From: Hemileia vastatrix
Taxonomy: Eukaryota; Basidiomycota; Pucciniomycetes; Pucciniales; Zaghouaniaceae
Assembly: GCA_030280995.1 (NCBI GenBank)
Contig: JASXTE010000017.1
Coordinates: 18,742,498 to 18,806,497 of the forward strand
Reading direction: 5' to 3'
Length of the DNA: 64,000 nucleotides
A program made the translations under genes and the position numbers. Shown here piece after piece: positions 45,907 to 56,479 of this stretch. The notes below the pieces were generated by a model. That model was not told where the DNA came from. It ran no database searches and worked only from the letters and a program-made list of their open reading frames with translations. Position 1 is the stretch's first letter; the number at the start of each line of letters is the position of its first letter.

Positions 45907-45919
45907 GATTATGAGACCG
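45904..45919 (+). promoter_or_regulatory. Copia primer-binding site, tRNA-Met anticodon-arm type
   Basis: ACAGATTATGAGACCG spans the LTR edge. Its complement reads CGGTCTCATAATCTGT, which looks like the anticodon arm of a methionine tRNA (CAT anticodon). Several copia-class elements prime from an internal tRNA fragment instead of the CCA end. The match is from memory of tRNA-Met structure, not a search. Confidence 0.55.
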
Positions 45920-45973
45920 GTTGTGTACATTACTTTATTCCAGTCAATTGTTTTTCACTATCTCTACTCAATC

Positions 45974-46498
45974 ATGCAGAACTCCGACGTAAACCTTACT
46001 GGTGTTCCCGTCCTAGACAAGGACAACTATCAACTGTGGGCATTCCGAATGGAGAGCATATTCATGCAACAAAACCTCTATGATATTGTCATCAACAACG
46101 CTAAAACTCCCTCTGAGTCTGACCCAGATCACTCTCCGTTTAAATTACGCAAACAAAAAGCGACTGGCCTCATGACCCAGTTCATGAACCCTTACCATCT
46201 CATACTTTTTGTGACCGTTGCAAATAAAAATGACCCTCACCAACTATGGTCTGATCTTGAGTCCCATTATAAATCCTCGAGTGAAAATAACCAAATGCAA
46301 GTCTTTCAAAAATTTGCCCTAGTCTCCTACCCAGGAGACATTAATAAATATATTGAACTCATAAAAAAAATCGAAGCTGAATTAGTCGCCGTTAAAATTG
46401 AATTAAAGGAACACTTACTAGCCTCATACTTCCTTTATCGACTCCCCAAGGAATTCTCTTCACTTCGAGATGCTCTTCTCCATAATGCCCAAGCTTGA
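45974..46498 (+). CDS. Copia gag
   Basis: The likely start is the ATG at 45974 (MQNSDVNLTGVPVLDKDNYQ), which gives the usual copia gag opening, with DNYQLWAFRMESIF near residue 16; the frame is also open upstream to an ATG at 45911. The UBN2/gag-like core continues to YFLYRLPKEFSSLRDAL. A TGA at 46496-46498 follows ...HNAQA, where copia gags commonly have Trp, so TGG to TGA is likely. The frame continues on the far side. Gag forms the particle shell. Confidence 0.85.
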   Translation: MQNSDVNLTGVPVLDKDNYQLWAFRMESIFMQQNLYDIVINNAKTPSESDPDHSPFKLRKQKATGLMTQFMNPYHLILFVTVANKNDPHQLWSDLESHYKSSSENNQMQVFQKFALVSYPGDINKYIELIKKIEAELVAVKIELKEHLLASYFLYRLPKEFSSLRDALLHNAQA

Positions 46499-49291
46499 AA
46501 AGAATCCATCACAGTAAAAACCCTCATTGATTCTCTCGACAACCACAATTTGGAAAAAGTCATAACCCAGAATGACCAGCCTAAAGCTTTTCAAACCACC
46601 GAAAAACTAAACTACGAAATCTGTACTGGTGGTAAGCACAACCCCAAAACCAAACATCAGGAGTCCGAATGTTTTCAATTACATCCTCACCTAAGAAACA
46701 AAAGACCCAAAACCGCCAAAGCCAATATAGCTGTCGAAATAACACCGACTCCCCTTGACTTATCATCAGTCCAACCGACAATCTCTAAATGCCTCTCAAT
46801 TTTCGCTAGTGTCCCCAACAACATTTTTGTCTTGGACAGCGGTGCTACGCAACACATGTTCAATTCCATTGAACACTTCTGCTCATTTACCCCCTCTAAA
46901 TCATCTGTTGCATTCGGGGACGAAAGTACTGTACCCTCAGAAGGATTCGGAACAGTTATCCTTGGGTCACACAACCAGCGAACTCCCCTGGAAAACTGCC
47001 TCCTTGTAACTTCTCTAAAACTAAACCTCATTAGTCTCGGTGCACTACGAAAAAGACTCAAAAGCATGGAACTCACCATCAATGGAAACGACTTCTCTCT
47101 CATCACAAAGTCTGGATTCAGACTGAGAGGAGTGTTTGAGGATGATTTACTTGTTCTCAAAGATGTTTTCACTGGTGAGTCTCCCTCTGCTAATGTTTCT
47201 TTTCTTTCAGTTGCTAACTCCTCTGCCATTTGGCATAACAGACTAGGACACCCGGGAAAAACCGTAATGGACTATCTGCGGACTCATAAGCAGATCAAAC
47301 CTTCTGACTCTACTGATCCATTCTGTGAAAGCTGTGTCAAAGCAAAAAATCACTCCTTACCATTTCCCGGCTCCCTTCCTAAGGCATCAAGACCTCTTGA
47401 ATATATCCACTCCGACTTAAGCGGAAAGATCTTTCCCCCGTCCCTTGGCGGTAGTCTCTATTACTTTCAATTAACTGACTACTTTACGTCATATCGTTTC
47501 ATTTATATCCTTAAAAATAAGAGTGATACTTTCCAAACATTCCTACATTTCAAGAAAACTATTGAATTAGCACTAAATAAAAAAATTTGTCACTTAGTCA
47601 ATGATGGTGGAGGGGAATATTGCAATAAAGAGTTTAAAAATTATCTGATGAGTGAGGGAATACAAATGCATATTGCCGCTCCATATACTCCTAAACAGAA
47701 CCCTGTAGCTGAACGCGCTAACCGAACCACTACAGAGAAAGCCAAAGCATTATTATTTCACGCCAACCTACCCCCGGAACTCTGGGAAGAAGCTGTAACC
47801 ACAGCTGTATACTTGTACAATCGCACTCCCACTAAAACTCAACACATGAAGTCACCTTTTGAGCAATTGTATGGAACTCCCCCTAAACTTACTCACCTTC
47901 GAACCTTTGGATGTAGCGCTTATGCACTCATTCCAAAAAAATTGCGCAAAGGTAAATTTGACTCATCTTCACACCTGTATATCCTTGTGGGCTACGATGA
48001 GACACTGAGTTCCTACCGGCTACTTGACCCTAAAACCCATAACATCTCATATTCTCATGACGTTGTCTTCAATGAGGAAGAATTCCCTTATCTAAAAATC
48101 CGGCAGTCAACTGTTACAAATCAGCTTTTTCCTTTTCCTCCCCTAACAGAAGACAACCTCCTAACCACCGGGTTACCTCATGACTCCCCTGAACCTGACA
48201 GTAACGATGAGGCATCAATGTCAAACCCATCACCAGATGCTCCATCAGATGGGATCTCATCCAACTCAACTCCCAACTCCGAGTCTGAGGATGATGAAGA
48301 GGTTTTGGAACTCATTAGACCTAAGCGCATTCCAGTATGTGACAGGTTCACCCATGTTCCTGATGATGTTCCCCCGTTGCAGGAAATCTCCTCAGACATT
48401 AACCCAAATAACATCCTAAATTATCCTCGCACTCGCCGACCCCCTGACAGGTCACTCCTATCCACGACAACTCCACTTGCCGCTGAAGTACCCATACCTA
48501 GGAACTTCAATGAGGCAATCACTGGACTCGAGTCAGATGCCTGGTCCAATGCGATTAAGACCGAGTTAGAGAACATGGATACCCACTGTGTCTGGGAAGT
48601 TATAGAGAAGCCCACTGCAGTCAAAACCATCGGCGCGAAATGGGTCTTTACTGTCAAAGAAACCGAAGATGGAGGTATCGCAAAATTCAAGGCCCGTTTA
48701 TGTGCCCAAGGGTTCTTACAACAAGAAGGGATCGATTACTTCGAGACTTTTGCTCCAACCGGCCAACTCACCACCTTTCGCATCCTCCTAGCTCTTGCCA
48801 TCCAAAATAACTATAGTATGGAGCATATGGATGTAAAGGGGGCCTTTCTTCATGGGACGTTAGAGGAAGACGTGTATATGAGAATTCCCTCTGGTGTTGC
48901 AACACCTTCCTCGATCACCAACCCAATACTAAAATTGCGGAAATCCATCTATGGTCTCAAGCAGTCACCCCGATGTTGGTCAAAAGAAATCAACAACTTT
49001 TTCTCTGCCACTGATATGTTTCCCTCTAGTGCCGATCCTTGCTTATTTTTCTCAAAAAACACTGATAATCCTGTATTTGTTTACCTCCATGTGGACGATC
49101 TGGCTGTATTTGGTAAAGATCTAACCCAATTCAAAGGTAAAATCAAAGAAAGATTCAACATGGAATTTCTCGGCCCCCTCTCCTACTTCCTAGGTATGAA
49201 AATCACACACGACAGTCAACAAAGGACCATCAGCCTCTCTCAACCCTCATACATCGTAAATCTACTCAAAGAATACAATATGGCCTCTTGA
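46499..49291 (+). CDS. Copia gag C-terminus, protease, integrase and RT
   Basis: Same frame as gag. A zinc-binding segment CTGGKHNPKTKHQESEC is followed by the protease (VLDSGATQHMF), integrase zinc region (WHNRLGHPG...CESC), the DDE core (HSDLSGKIF, VNDGGGEY, NPVAERANRT) and the copia RT (MDVKGAFLHGTLEEDVYM, SIYGLKQSPRCW, catalytic LHVDDLAVFG). It stops at a TGA (49289-49291) inside the RT-RNase H connection, and the same frame reopens at once. All catalytic residues seen are intact, so apart from the two TGA codons this pol looks functional. Confidence 0.92.
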   Translation, partial: KESITVKTLIDSLDNHNLEKVITQNDQPKAFQTTEKLNYEICTGGKHNPKTKHQESECFQLHPHLRNKRPKTAKANIAVEITPTPLDLSSVQPTISKCLSIFASVPNNIFVLDSGATQHMFNSIEHFCSFTPSKSSVAFGDESTVPSEGFGTVILGSHNQRTPLENCLLVTSLKLNLISLGALRKRLKSMELTINGNDFSLITKSGFRLRGVFEDDLLVLKDVFTGESPSANVSFLSVANSSAIWHNRLGHPGKTVMDYLRTHKQIKPSDSTDPFCESCVKAKNHSLPFPGSLPKASRPLEYIHSDLSGKIFPPSLGGSLYYFQLTDYFTSYRFIYILKNKSDTFQTFLHFKKTIELALNKKICHLVNDGGGEYCNKEFKNYLMSEGIQMHIAAPYTPKQNPVAERANRTTTEKAKALLFHANLPPELWEEAVTTAVYLYNRTPTKTQHMKSPFEQLYGTPPKLTHLRTFGCSAYALIPKKLRKGKFDSSSHLYILVGYDETLSSYRLLDPKTHNISYSHDVVFNEEEFPYLKIRQSTVTNQLFPFPPLTEDNLLTTGLPHDSPEPDSNDEASMSNPSPDAPSDGISSNSTPNSESEDDEEVLELIRPKRIPVCDRFTHVPDDVPPLQEISSDINPNNILNYPRTRRPPDRSLLSTTTPLAAEVPIPRNFNEAITGLESDAWSNAIKTELENMDTHCVWEVIEKPTAVKTIGAKWVFTVKETEDGGIAKFKARLCAQGFLQQEGIDYFETFAPTGQLTTFRILLALAIQNNYSMEHMDVKGAFLHGTLEEDVYMRIPSGVATPSSITNPILKLRKSIYGLKQSPRCWSKEINNFFSATDMFPSSADPCLFFSKNTDNPVFVYLHVDDLAVFGKDLTQFKGKIKERFNMEFLGPLSYFLGMKITHDSQQRTISLSQPSYIVNLLKEYNMAS

Positions 49292-50110
49292 AAATCAGTG
49301 GCAACACCACTTCTTCCTCATGATCATCTTATCCCGGCTACTCCAGCAGAGATCCAAAATTTCAACAACCTCAAAATCAATTATCGACGAGCCATTGGGT
49401 CCCTCAATTACCTGGTACAATGTACTAGACCCGATCTGGCCTTCTCAGTGAGTCAACTATCCCAGCACCTCGAACAACCCGGGATCCCTCATTGGATAGC
49501 TTTCAAACACGTTCTTCGGTACCTAGCTGGAAGCAAAGATCTCTCTCTTACCTACTCACAACTGGACTCATCCCTCCATCCTCAAGGTCATTTCTCATGG
49601 TCAAATCCTACTGGTTTTGCCGACGCAGATTGGGCTGGATGTCCCAGTACCCGTAGATCCACCACAGGATATCTTTTCCTCCTAAACAGTGGTGCCATTT
49701 CATGGCAATCCAGAAAACAACCTACTGTTGCACTCTCTTCTTCAGAAGCTGAATATCGTTCTTGTACTACTGCTGGACAAGAAGCCATTTGGCTCAAACA
49801 TCTCTTCGAATCAATCAATATTCCAATCTCTTGCCCTCTGACCTTGTATGGAGATAACCAAGGCGCCATAGCACTCTCTCAAAATCCCATATTTCAAGCA
49901 AGAACAAAACACATCGAAGTACAATACCACTGGATTCGGGAACAAGTTCTACTTGGTAATATCGAAATTCCGTATACTCCGACCTCCTCAATGCTTGCCG
50001 ACTGCCTCACGAAATCTACTCCAGGAAAAACCCTTACGACATTCCTCAACTCTTGTGGATTACTGCTTCCCAAATCACAAGACAGGAGGGTGTTAGAATT
50101 GACGCAATGA
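49292..50110 (+). CDS. Copia RT-RNase H C-terminus
   Basis: In the same frame: RAIGSLNYLVQCTRPDLAFSV, then FADADWAGCPSTRRSTTGYLF, SSSEAEYRSCTTAGQEAIWL and LYGDNQGAIALS (catalytic Asp, Glu, Asp of RNase H), ending TSSMLADCLTKSTPGKTL. The frame runs 20 nt into the 3' LTR before its stop, as is common in copia elements. It degrades the RNA strand of the hybrid. Confidence 0.92.
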   Translation, partial: KSVATPLLPHDHLIPATPAEIQNFNNLKINYRRAIGSLNYLVQCTRPDLAFSVSQLSQHLEQPGIPHWIAFKHVLRYLAGSKDLSLTYSQLDSSLHPQGHFSWSNPTGFADADWAGCPSTRRSTTGYLFLLNSGAISWQSRKQPTVALSSSEAEYRSCTTAGQEAIWLKHLFESINIPISCPLTLYGDNQGAIALSQNPIFQARTKHIEVQYHWIREQVLLGNIEIPYTPTSSMLADCLTKSTPGKTLTTFLNSCGLLLPKSQDRRVLELTQ

Positions 50111-50777
50111 CTTTTCCTCCCTTTTTGTCTTCTCACCTTTTGTCACTTAGTAATTACACTCCTATTAGCAATTCCTGCATAACTGTCCCTTGTATTTACA
50201 CCCATCACAAAAATGTTTAGTAATAGCTTTTTCTGCTAGATCACGCATTTGAGCGTATCTACTTTTCCCTGCTTACCACATTAATTAGAAATTAATCAAC
50301 CCACTACATGTAACTAATCATCGCACCTGCAGTAGACATTGGTCTCTTGAGGTTAAATAGGGTCTATCGACTACTATCTTTCCTCAGTTAACCAACGACT
50401 CCTGCAGGTGTGTATTTCTTATCTTTCTCTCCTCCTTCCCGTTATTTACTATCCTCTATCTCATGATCCTTAGGTATTTACTGCTTCGTACTCCCTTGAG
50501 CTCATCCACCTGCTTACTTGGGATTACTATTGCTGCCCTAAGGTACTTTTTACACTTTCCTTGTCTTATCCTATACAAACTGTCTAGTCCACTTGCAATA
50601 TAACAGTTAACCAACGACTCCTGCAGGTATTTACTGCTTCGTACTCCCTTGAGCTCATCAACCTGCTTACTTGGGATTACTATTGCTGCCCTAAGGTATT
50701 TACTGCTTCGTACTCCCTTGAGCTCATCCACCTGCTTACTTGGGATTACTATTGCTGCCCTAAGTCCTTGTCTTACA
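50091..50777 (+). repeat. Copia 3' LTR
   Basis: Second 687-bp LTR, preceded by purine tract GACAGGAGGG (50081-50090). It carries the same three 69-bp internal repeats. ATTAT follows. Confidence 0.92.
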
Positions 50778-51307
50778 ATTATGAATATAAAGATGTAGAC
50801 TTGAAATTAGATAAGAAGTGGGACACAATAAAGAACAGATTATAACAAACATTATTCATATTTTTCTTTTGTCAACAAAATAATTAATTATTTGTAATAC
50901 CCTTATAAAATAACAATTTTACATAACACTTTAAATATTTTACTCAACAACTCTTAAACATTAACATACATGGCATCATTAGAAAGTTCTTAACTCCAGG
51001 GACTCATTTATAGTATCTGTTCTCAAAAATTGTTAAAATCTAAAAACATTAAAACTTAATTCTTTTAAAATATTGTATCTGGTGTAACTTTATTGTTGCA
51101 TTTCAGTTTTTTTGCACAGAAGAGCCGCTCAATCATCCTAACAAGAATTAATTAGACAGGGCTTCATTCTTTATTATTATCAAGTAGACTTTTAAGCTTA
51201 TTGATCTAAAAAACTCACAAATTCATTTAGAGGGACAGTGTTTTCTCTGATTATCCAACTCCTTCTGATTCTGCTTACAGCAAGGCAACTGTAAGAGTCT
51301 ACCTACA
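50778..51307 (+). repeat. Element D 3' LTR, right part
   Basis: Resumes at ATTAT with GAATATAAAGATGTAG, matching the 5' LTR at 33879 onward, and ends CTACCTACA. Confidence 0.88.
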
Positions 51308-51534
51308 CCGTAAAACCCAAAAAACAAAATTAAACAGCTATCTTTTAAAAATGAAAAATGTGGAAATGACCCTTTAAAACTTAGAATATGAAAGGGAGTT
51401 TTAGAAAATAAGACTCAATTTTATTTAGCAAGTAAATCTCACTTTATTTTTCTAAAGGAGCAGCGGATTTTCTCTCTGGTTTTTCTCCAAATACTTTGGT
51501 CAAGGCCTATAGCTAATAATATAGAATTTTCTAA
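51308..51534. repeat. Element F-type LTR pieces, rearranged
   Basis: The first 36 bases continue the inverted LTR broken at 21704. From about 51410 to 51534 a plus-strand copy of the F LTR's last 120 bases is recognisable (TCAAGGCCTATAGCTA...CTAACA). The DNA between them does not match the LTR, so the region has been rearranged. Confidence 0.55.
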
Positions 51535-53007
51535 CATGAGAAGCATCTTTTGCTCAGGAGCTGCAAGAAATTAGAATTCAAAAGGCATTTGTGGAGTCAC
51601 AATCATCATTTAATACTTTTATTCAACATCAATAAAAACGTGAGTAATTTCATACTTTAATTTTTATTTTATCTAAAACATTATTATTAATGATTTTTAG
51701 CACATCTTGATAGTAGGCAAGTTCCAGAAGATTCCCATATTAAATTCAAGGAAGAACAAGAGTTGGAAATGGCTAGTGCTTTAAGAAATGTCAACAAGAG
51801 GTTGGAGGATACTCATCAGACACAAAGAGCACATACCTCTTTAAGCTTCTCTATAGTTCCAGAATATTTTTAATCTCTCAATTATAGTGTAGAAGAAGGT
51901 TCTAAAACATAAGATGACAAGATGTTATTAAGTGATTAATAAGTGTAATTTAAATCATATGAACTTTCATGATATATTCAGATATCCCTTCTCATAAAAA
52001 ATTTTCTTTCCATTTAGATTTAGAGAAACTCTTCCAGGTGAATCTGCAGCAGGTAAGAAATAAAGATCCTAGCTAATAATTTAATATGGATTTTTTAAAT
52101 CTGAAACATTTAAGTTCATAATATTTACACAGACATAGATTCAGAAAATTCACAAAAGTAAAAAGCAACACGAATTGATTCCAGTGACAATCTCAGAAGA
52201 GATATATTGACTGCAGCCAAAGAAACAACTGAAAAGTATGATGAGATACCACATTCACAAACTGAACCTTTAAGTATGTGCATTTAATTTTTTTTTTCAA
52301 AGAATAAAGTAGACAAAAAGTTTCAAAATTTTTGTAGTATATTCTTCATCAATGAGCCATCTTTGTTAAAAGATAAGAATTTAAAGTCAGATATTGATGA
52401 GCTATATTATTTTTTCAAAGGAAAAATCAGCAGAAAAATGTTAAACAAGCCATGGAACACAATAAAATTCTTTCTGAACTTTTGAGTAACAAAGAAGGTT
52501 CTAGAGCCATTGTTTGATCTATTTTTGTTTTAATTCACCCAATGCTCTCATGCAGAATGGGTAAAGGTCATCAATGAATTGGTTAATTTCACCAATATTA
52601 TAAATTTAATATTTATATTTCATCACTTTCTGAAACTAATTGTAAGTCCTCAATTTTTGGATTTAAGTCAATTCACAAAACCATGGAACTTAACAAATCA
52701 AATTGCTTTTTCAAACCTTTCTGAGTTCAGTGAAAAATCATTGAAAGAAACTTATGGAGATTTGTTCAAAAATAAGACATCAAATCCAGAAGCCCACCTG
52801 TTTCATCTGTTAAGCCAATGTAAATTTTTCAGCCCTAATTCTAAACAGTACTGGCCAACCCTGATTGCCTCATCTTTTGAGTTAATGGAAAATGCAACAC
52901 ATCAGCCACCTCCACCTGAAATGATTGAGAATGATGATCCTATAACACAAATCCCTCTCTTATTTAATTCTCTCCACAAACTTATGAACAAGACACCACC
53001 AATTTAA
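51535..53007 (+). pseudogene. Unrecognised, possibly spliced gene relic
   Basis: Several exon-like blocks lie between GT- and AG-bounded AT-rich gaps: FAQELQEIRIQKAFVESQ (near 51546), a helical block ELEMASALRNVNKRLEDTHQ (near 51765), and a 142-codon frame at 52579-53007 with SLKETYGDLFKNKTSNPEAH and QYWPTLIASSFELMENATHQ. I do not recognise the family. Block ends often sit at plausible splice sites (for example GTGAGT at 51643), but stops prevent one continuous model. It could be a host gene relic or the gag of an unknown element. Confidence 0.3.
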
Positions 53008-54194
53008 AGTTCAGCAAGTGAAAAAAAGAAGTACAATTCCACAACCAACTCTATGACACCACATTTAAAATCTCAAAACATCATAATTAACTGTTTGAAG
53101 TAATACTTGAAATTGTATGCAAGATCACTGGCAAAACCAAAAACACGTTCAGAAAAGCATAGAGAAAAAACAAAGACAATGGAGAATCAATTCAGTCCAG
53201 ATCCAGAAATACAGAAGAAAGGTCACTGATACGAATTTATCAAATCTCAGTGCAACATACCTTTCAACCTTTTTTTATATTTTATAGATGAAGTAAGTGG
53301 TTTATTTGTATGTTCTCATGATCATAGGTTTCCAAGTATTAGTAATTGTTTAGAATTCATTAGTCAGGTTGATTGTATTTAAAAAAATAATTGTACATTT
53401 AATTTAGAAGAAGCTATATGGAAGAATCTCAATAGCTACATGATAGGTCTGTCTTAAAAATCATCAAAAATCCAGCAAACATGCAAGACTTCTGTATGCC
53501 ATCCCATTTTGAAATATCACATGCAATCACTGCAAATTTTTTGAATCTTTGGAAAATTGTGCAAACAGATACATCTTTTTTCAAACTAAAAATATTAAAG
53601 AATAAGAATTGATTATGTGTATATAAATAGATACTATACATAATATAATCAAGATTTAAATAGAAACTATAATATCAATATTCAATAATCATTGAAAGAC
53701 ATGAAAAATTTCAAAAAAATTTGAAAATTAACAAAAGTAAAATTAGAATAAGAATAAAGGTAGTAATGATGAACATGAGTAAAGTAAATGTGAGATATGT
53801 AAACGAAGGGGAGATAGATGGTAGAAGAAAGTGGATTATAAATGAATTGAATGAATTATAGGACTATTTGAAAGAAATTTAATATCTATATATCTTTGTA
53901 AAAATAAATATAGCTGAGGGAAAAATTGTAAAAACTAAAAAGAGGATGTAAAGAGTCAATAAAATTTAAAAACAACTTTAATACTTGTTTAAGTTCAATA
54001 TGCAATACTCTAGGGAAACAGAAGCTGAATACTTAATATTAATAAAGTATACAAAGATACAGTATGGAAAACATAATTTAGGCATAAAAAATATAATTGG
54101 ATAAACAAAAATTAAGAATAATATTGAATATAACCAAAAGAATAAAAACAGGGTACACCTCTTCATATATAAAGAAAAATTTGAATATGATTAA
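53008..54194. other. AT-rich DNA, no gene seen
   Basis: Short weak frames on both strands with no motif. Left flank of the hairpin array. Confidence 0.5.
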
Positions 54195-55830
54195 AAAAAG
54201 AGGTGTTCCCTGATTTATGTTCATTGATCAGGGTACACCTCATCAAATCTATTAGACATTGTAAATATTTTTAAAATGACAAAGGTGTACTCTGATCAAT
54301 GGCTGAAGATCAGGGTACACCACCATAAATTTTAATAACAATTTTAATATTACAAAAGAACACTGTGCACCCTGATCAATGGCTTTAGATCAGAGTAAAC
54401 CTCATGAAGTTTGAAATACTATTCAAATAATTTTAAAATAAAAAGGAACATTCCAATCTACAGCTTTAGGTTAGGGTACACATGCTCAAATTTAAATATC
54501 AATTTGAATACTATTGAAAATACACAAGATTAACATGACAAATGGCCTTAGATTATTCTAAATTATTAATCGTGGTCATTTATTCAAAGTTCTCATGAGA
54601 ATTTAAGACAAATACTTTTCCTTACATTTTTATTTCATGTTTCACTGATGTTTTTTGACCATATTCAAATTGCTATTAAAATTAAGGATTTTTACCCTGA
54701 TCTTTGAGTAAAGATCAGGGTACATCTTTCTTTTTTATTTTTAATAATTTTTATTCTTTAAATTTGATAAGGTGCACGCAGAAAAATAGCAATATATTAA
54801 GTTCCACCAGTGTACCTTTGATAATAGTTAAATTTCACCCTAAATTTAAGGTTTGGCACCCTATCTATGGCCAAAAATCAGGGTATCTTGTGTATGATTG
54901 TTATTCAAATATGAGAAGGTTTACTTGATCTAAAGCCATATATGAGGGGAAAAAATTGTTTTTGTGGGTATGTTTTTAATTGCAACTTTCAAACTATAAT
55001 TTCTCATCTATGGCTTTATGTCTGGTTGCAACCCAAATTTTTACAATTATTCATTTGGCTCTTGGAATTTACCAGATGGACTCTGATTTATGGTAAATGG
55101 TAAAGGTCCACTTCTTTATTTTTAATATGGTACATATAGAGCTTGAAATTGGAGCATGTGTACCATGACCGACAGCCATAGATCAGAGTCCTCACCTATA
55201 TTTTTCCATGTATAAAATTATTTTTTCAAATTTAAAAAGTGTACACTTATCTACAGCTGTGGGTCTGGGTCTATCAGTGTACTTTTGATAATTTCCAAAT
55301 AGTCATTCAAATTAATGGTTATAAACCCTGATTTACAGTCATTGACCAGGGTTCACTGTGTTCTTAATGACATTATTGACAATTTTCTTAAAATTTGAAG
55401 CAGTGTATCCTGATTGACAGCTGTGAAACAGAGTCCAAATCTTTTTTTTTGTATTTATTCATATTTTTTTTCAAATTCAAAGAGGTGTGCCCTGTTCTAT
55501 GTCTGTAGAGCAGGGTACGCCTCTTTAAATTTAAATTAAATTTTAAATTTTGTAAAAAAGGGTACACCTCTTCAATTTTAAATGAAATTTTGAATATAGT
55601 CAAAAAGACAAAGTTTTACTCTGATCTACCTCTGTAGATCAGGGTACACCACCTTTAAATTGAAGGAGTATTTTAACATTATCAAAAATACACTCTTGGA
55701 CACTGATCTATGGTTGTAGATTAGAGTACACCTCCTGAAATTGAAATAAATTTTCAAATTCATGAAGAAATACAGTTATGGAGCCTGATCTACAGCCATT
55801 GGTCATATTTCACATGCTCAAATTTCAAGA
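54195..55830. repeat. Satellite-like array of hairpin repeats
   Basis: About 17 degenerate units of roughly 70-130 bp. The conserved part is an inverted repeat: GGTGTACTCTGATC, ten bases, GATCAGGGTACACC (54283-54321) is the clearest. Others are GAGGTGT/ACACCTC at 54200-54242, CCTGATC/GATCAGG near 54695, and GAGGTGTGCCCTG/CAGGGTACGCCTC near 55483-55524. AT-rich spacers recur with AAATTTAAAT-like and ATTATCAAAAATAC-like runs. No coding capacity. Function unknown. Confidence 0.8.
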
Positions 55831-56479
55831 ACTATATTAACTATATCAAAAATACACACATTGTGGTACACATATTTTAGTAACACAGCAATTTCATAAT
55901 TTGCAGCAAATAAAAAATGGGGTGTTAGGAAGGATGGCTATGAAAGTTTAACAAAGGGGGTTTCAGAATGGCAGAAAAATTTTAGTCTCTCCGCACATTT
56001 TTTTAGCACAATATGTTAATATAGACCACATCAAGCAAAAACTTAAAAGGGGGCATATACTATTAAATTTATAAATTAAATATTATGAAATATTTTGCAA
56101 TAATAAGACTACATATATAGTAAATACAACTCACTTAAATACAAGAAGTACTAAACTAAATTGAAATCCCCTTTTTTATATAAAATTTTTGAGTGAGATG
56201 GTTAATTTTGTGTGTGTACTTTTTTCTTTTTGTGCATTTCATTACATAACAAAAGTATGTGACTATTGTATCATGTATTACACTATTCTCATATTTCTGT
56301 CTTTTATAGCTCATATTTCTATAACAAAGAGTCTGCCTTTTAAGTGGTCTTTCCTCTCTCATAACTATGCTAAAATGTAAATGGTTAATCACTTTCCTAC
56401 CTTTTCTTTTTTTTAAAGTTCCTTATGGCTTTATTTAATTAATTGTGTTTATCTTTTATCTTTCTGTGCCATCTTATTC
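55831..56479. other. AT-rich DNA, no gene seen
   Basis: Between the hairpin array and the inverted copia relic. A 78-codon minus-strand frame and its plus-strand shadow show no motif. Confidence 0.5.

Larger units (their letters stand above)
45220..50777 (+). mobile_element. Ty1/copia retrotransposon (5558 bp, TSD ATTAT)
   Basis: Identical-length LTRs (687 bp, TGTTAGAATTGACG to GTCTTACA) and ATTAT on both sides (45215-45219, 50778-50782). About six differences between LTRs by eye, near 99% identity, make it the youngest insertion here. Order is gag, protease, integrase, RT, RNase H, as in copia. It sits in element D's 3' LTR just upstream of that LTR's TATA-like box. Only two in-frame TGA codons interrupt one otherwise continuous frame. 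Confidence 0.94.
33304..51307 (+). mobile_element. Element D: Ty3-type retrotransposon, split by a copia element and a solo LTR
   Basis: The 5' LTR (33304-34406) and 3' LTR (44644-51307, interrupted) start TGTGGCATTTTG and end CTACCTACA. Inside lie a primer site, a gag without zinc knuckle or protease, RT, RNase H, integrase, an antisense zinc-cluster gene and a purine tract. Removing the copia element and the family B solo LTR leaves about 11.3 kb. Many in-frame stops, frameshifts and a damaged RT active site (FIDN) show it is old and dead. It begins four bases after element C ends, and both appear to use the CC-T-GT target in the same inverted LTR. Confidence 0.88.

Noticed and set aside
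46687..47229. 180-codon minus-strand frame opposite copia protease/integrase
   Set aside because: It is a shadow of the well-supported plus-strand pol frame, with no motif and no splice sites.
50456..50731. 91-codon minus-strand frame with repeated VDELKGVRSSKYL
   Set aside because: It is the reverse reading of the 69-bp tandem repeats in the copia LTR, and the repeat period (69 = 3 x 23) keeps it open. No gene is implied.
54195..55830. CRISPR-like array
   Set aside because: Repeats are degenerate, spacing is irregular, spacers are related to each other and the context is fungal. It is a hairpin satellite.
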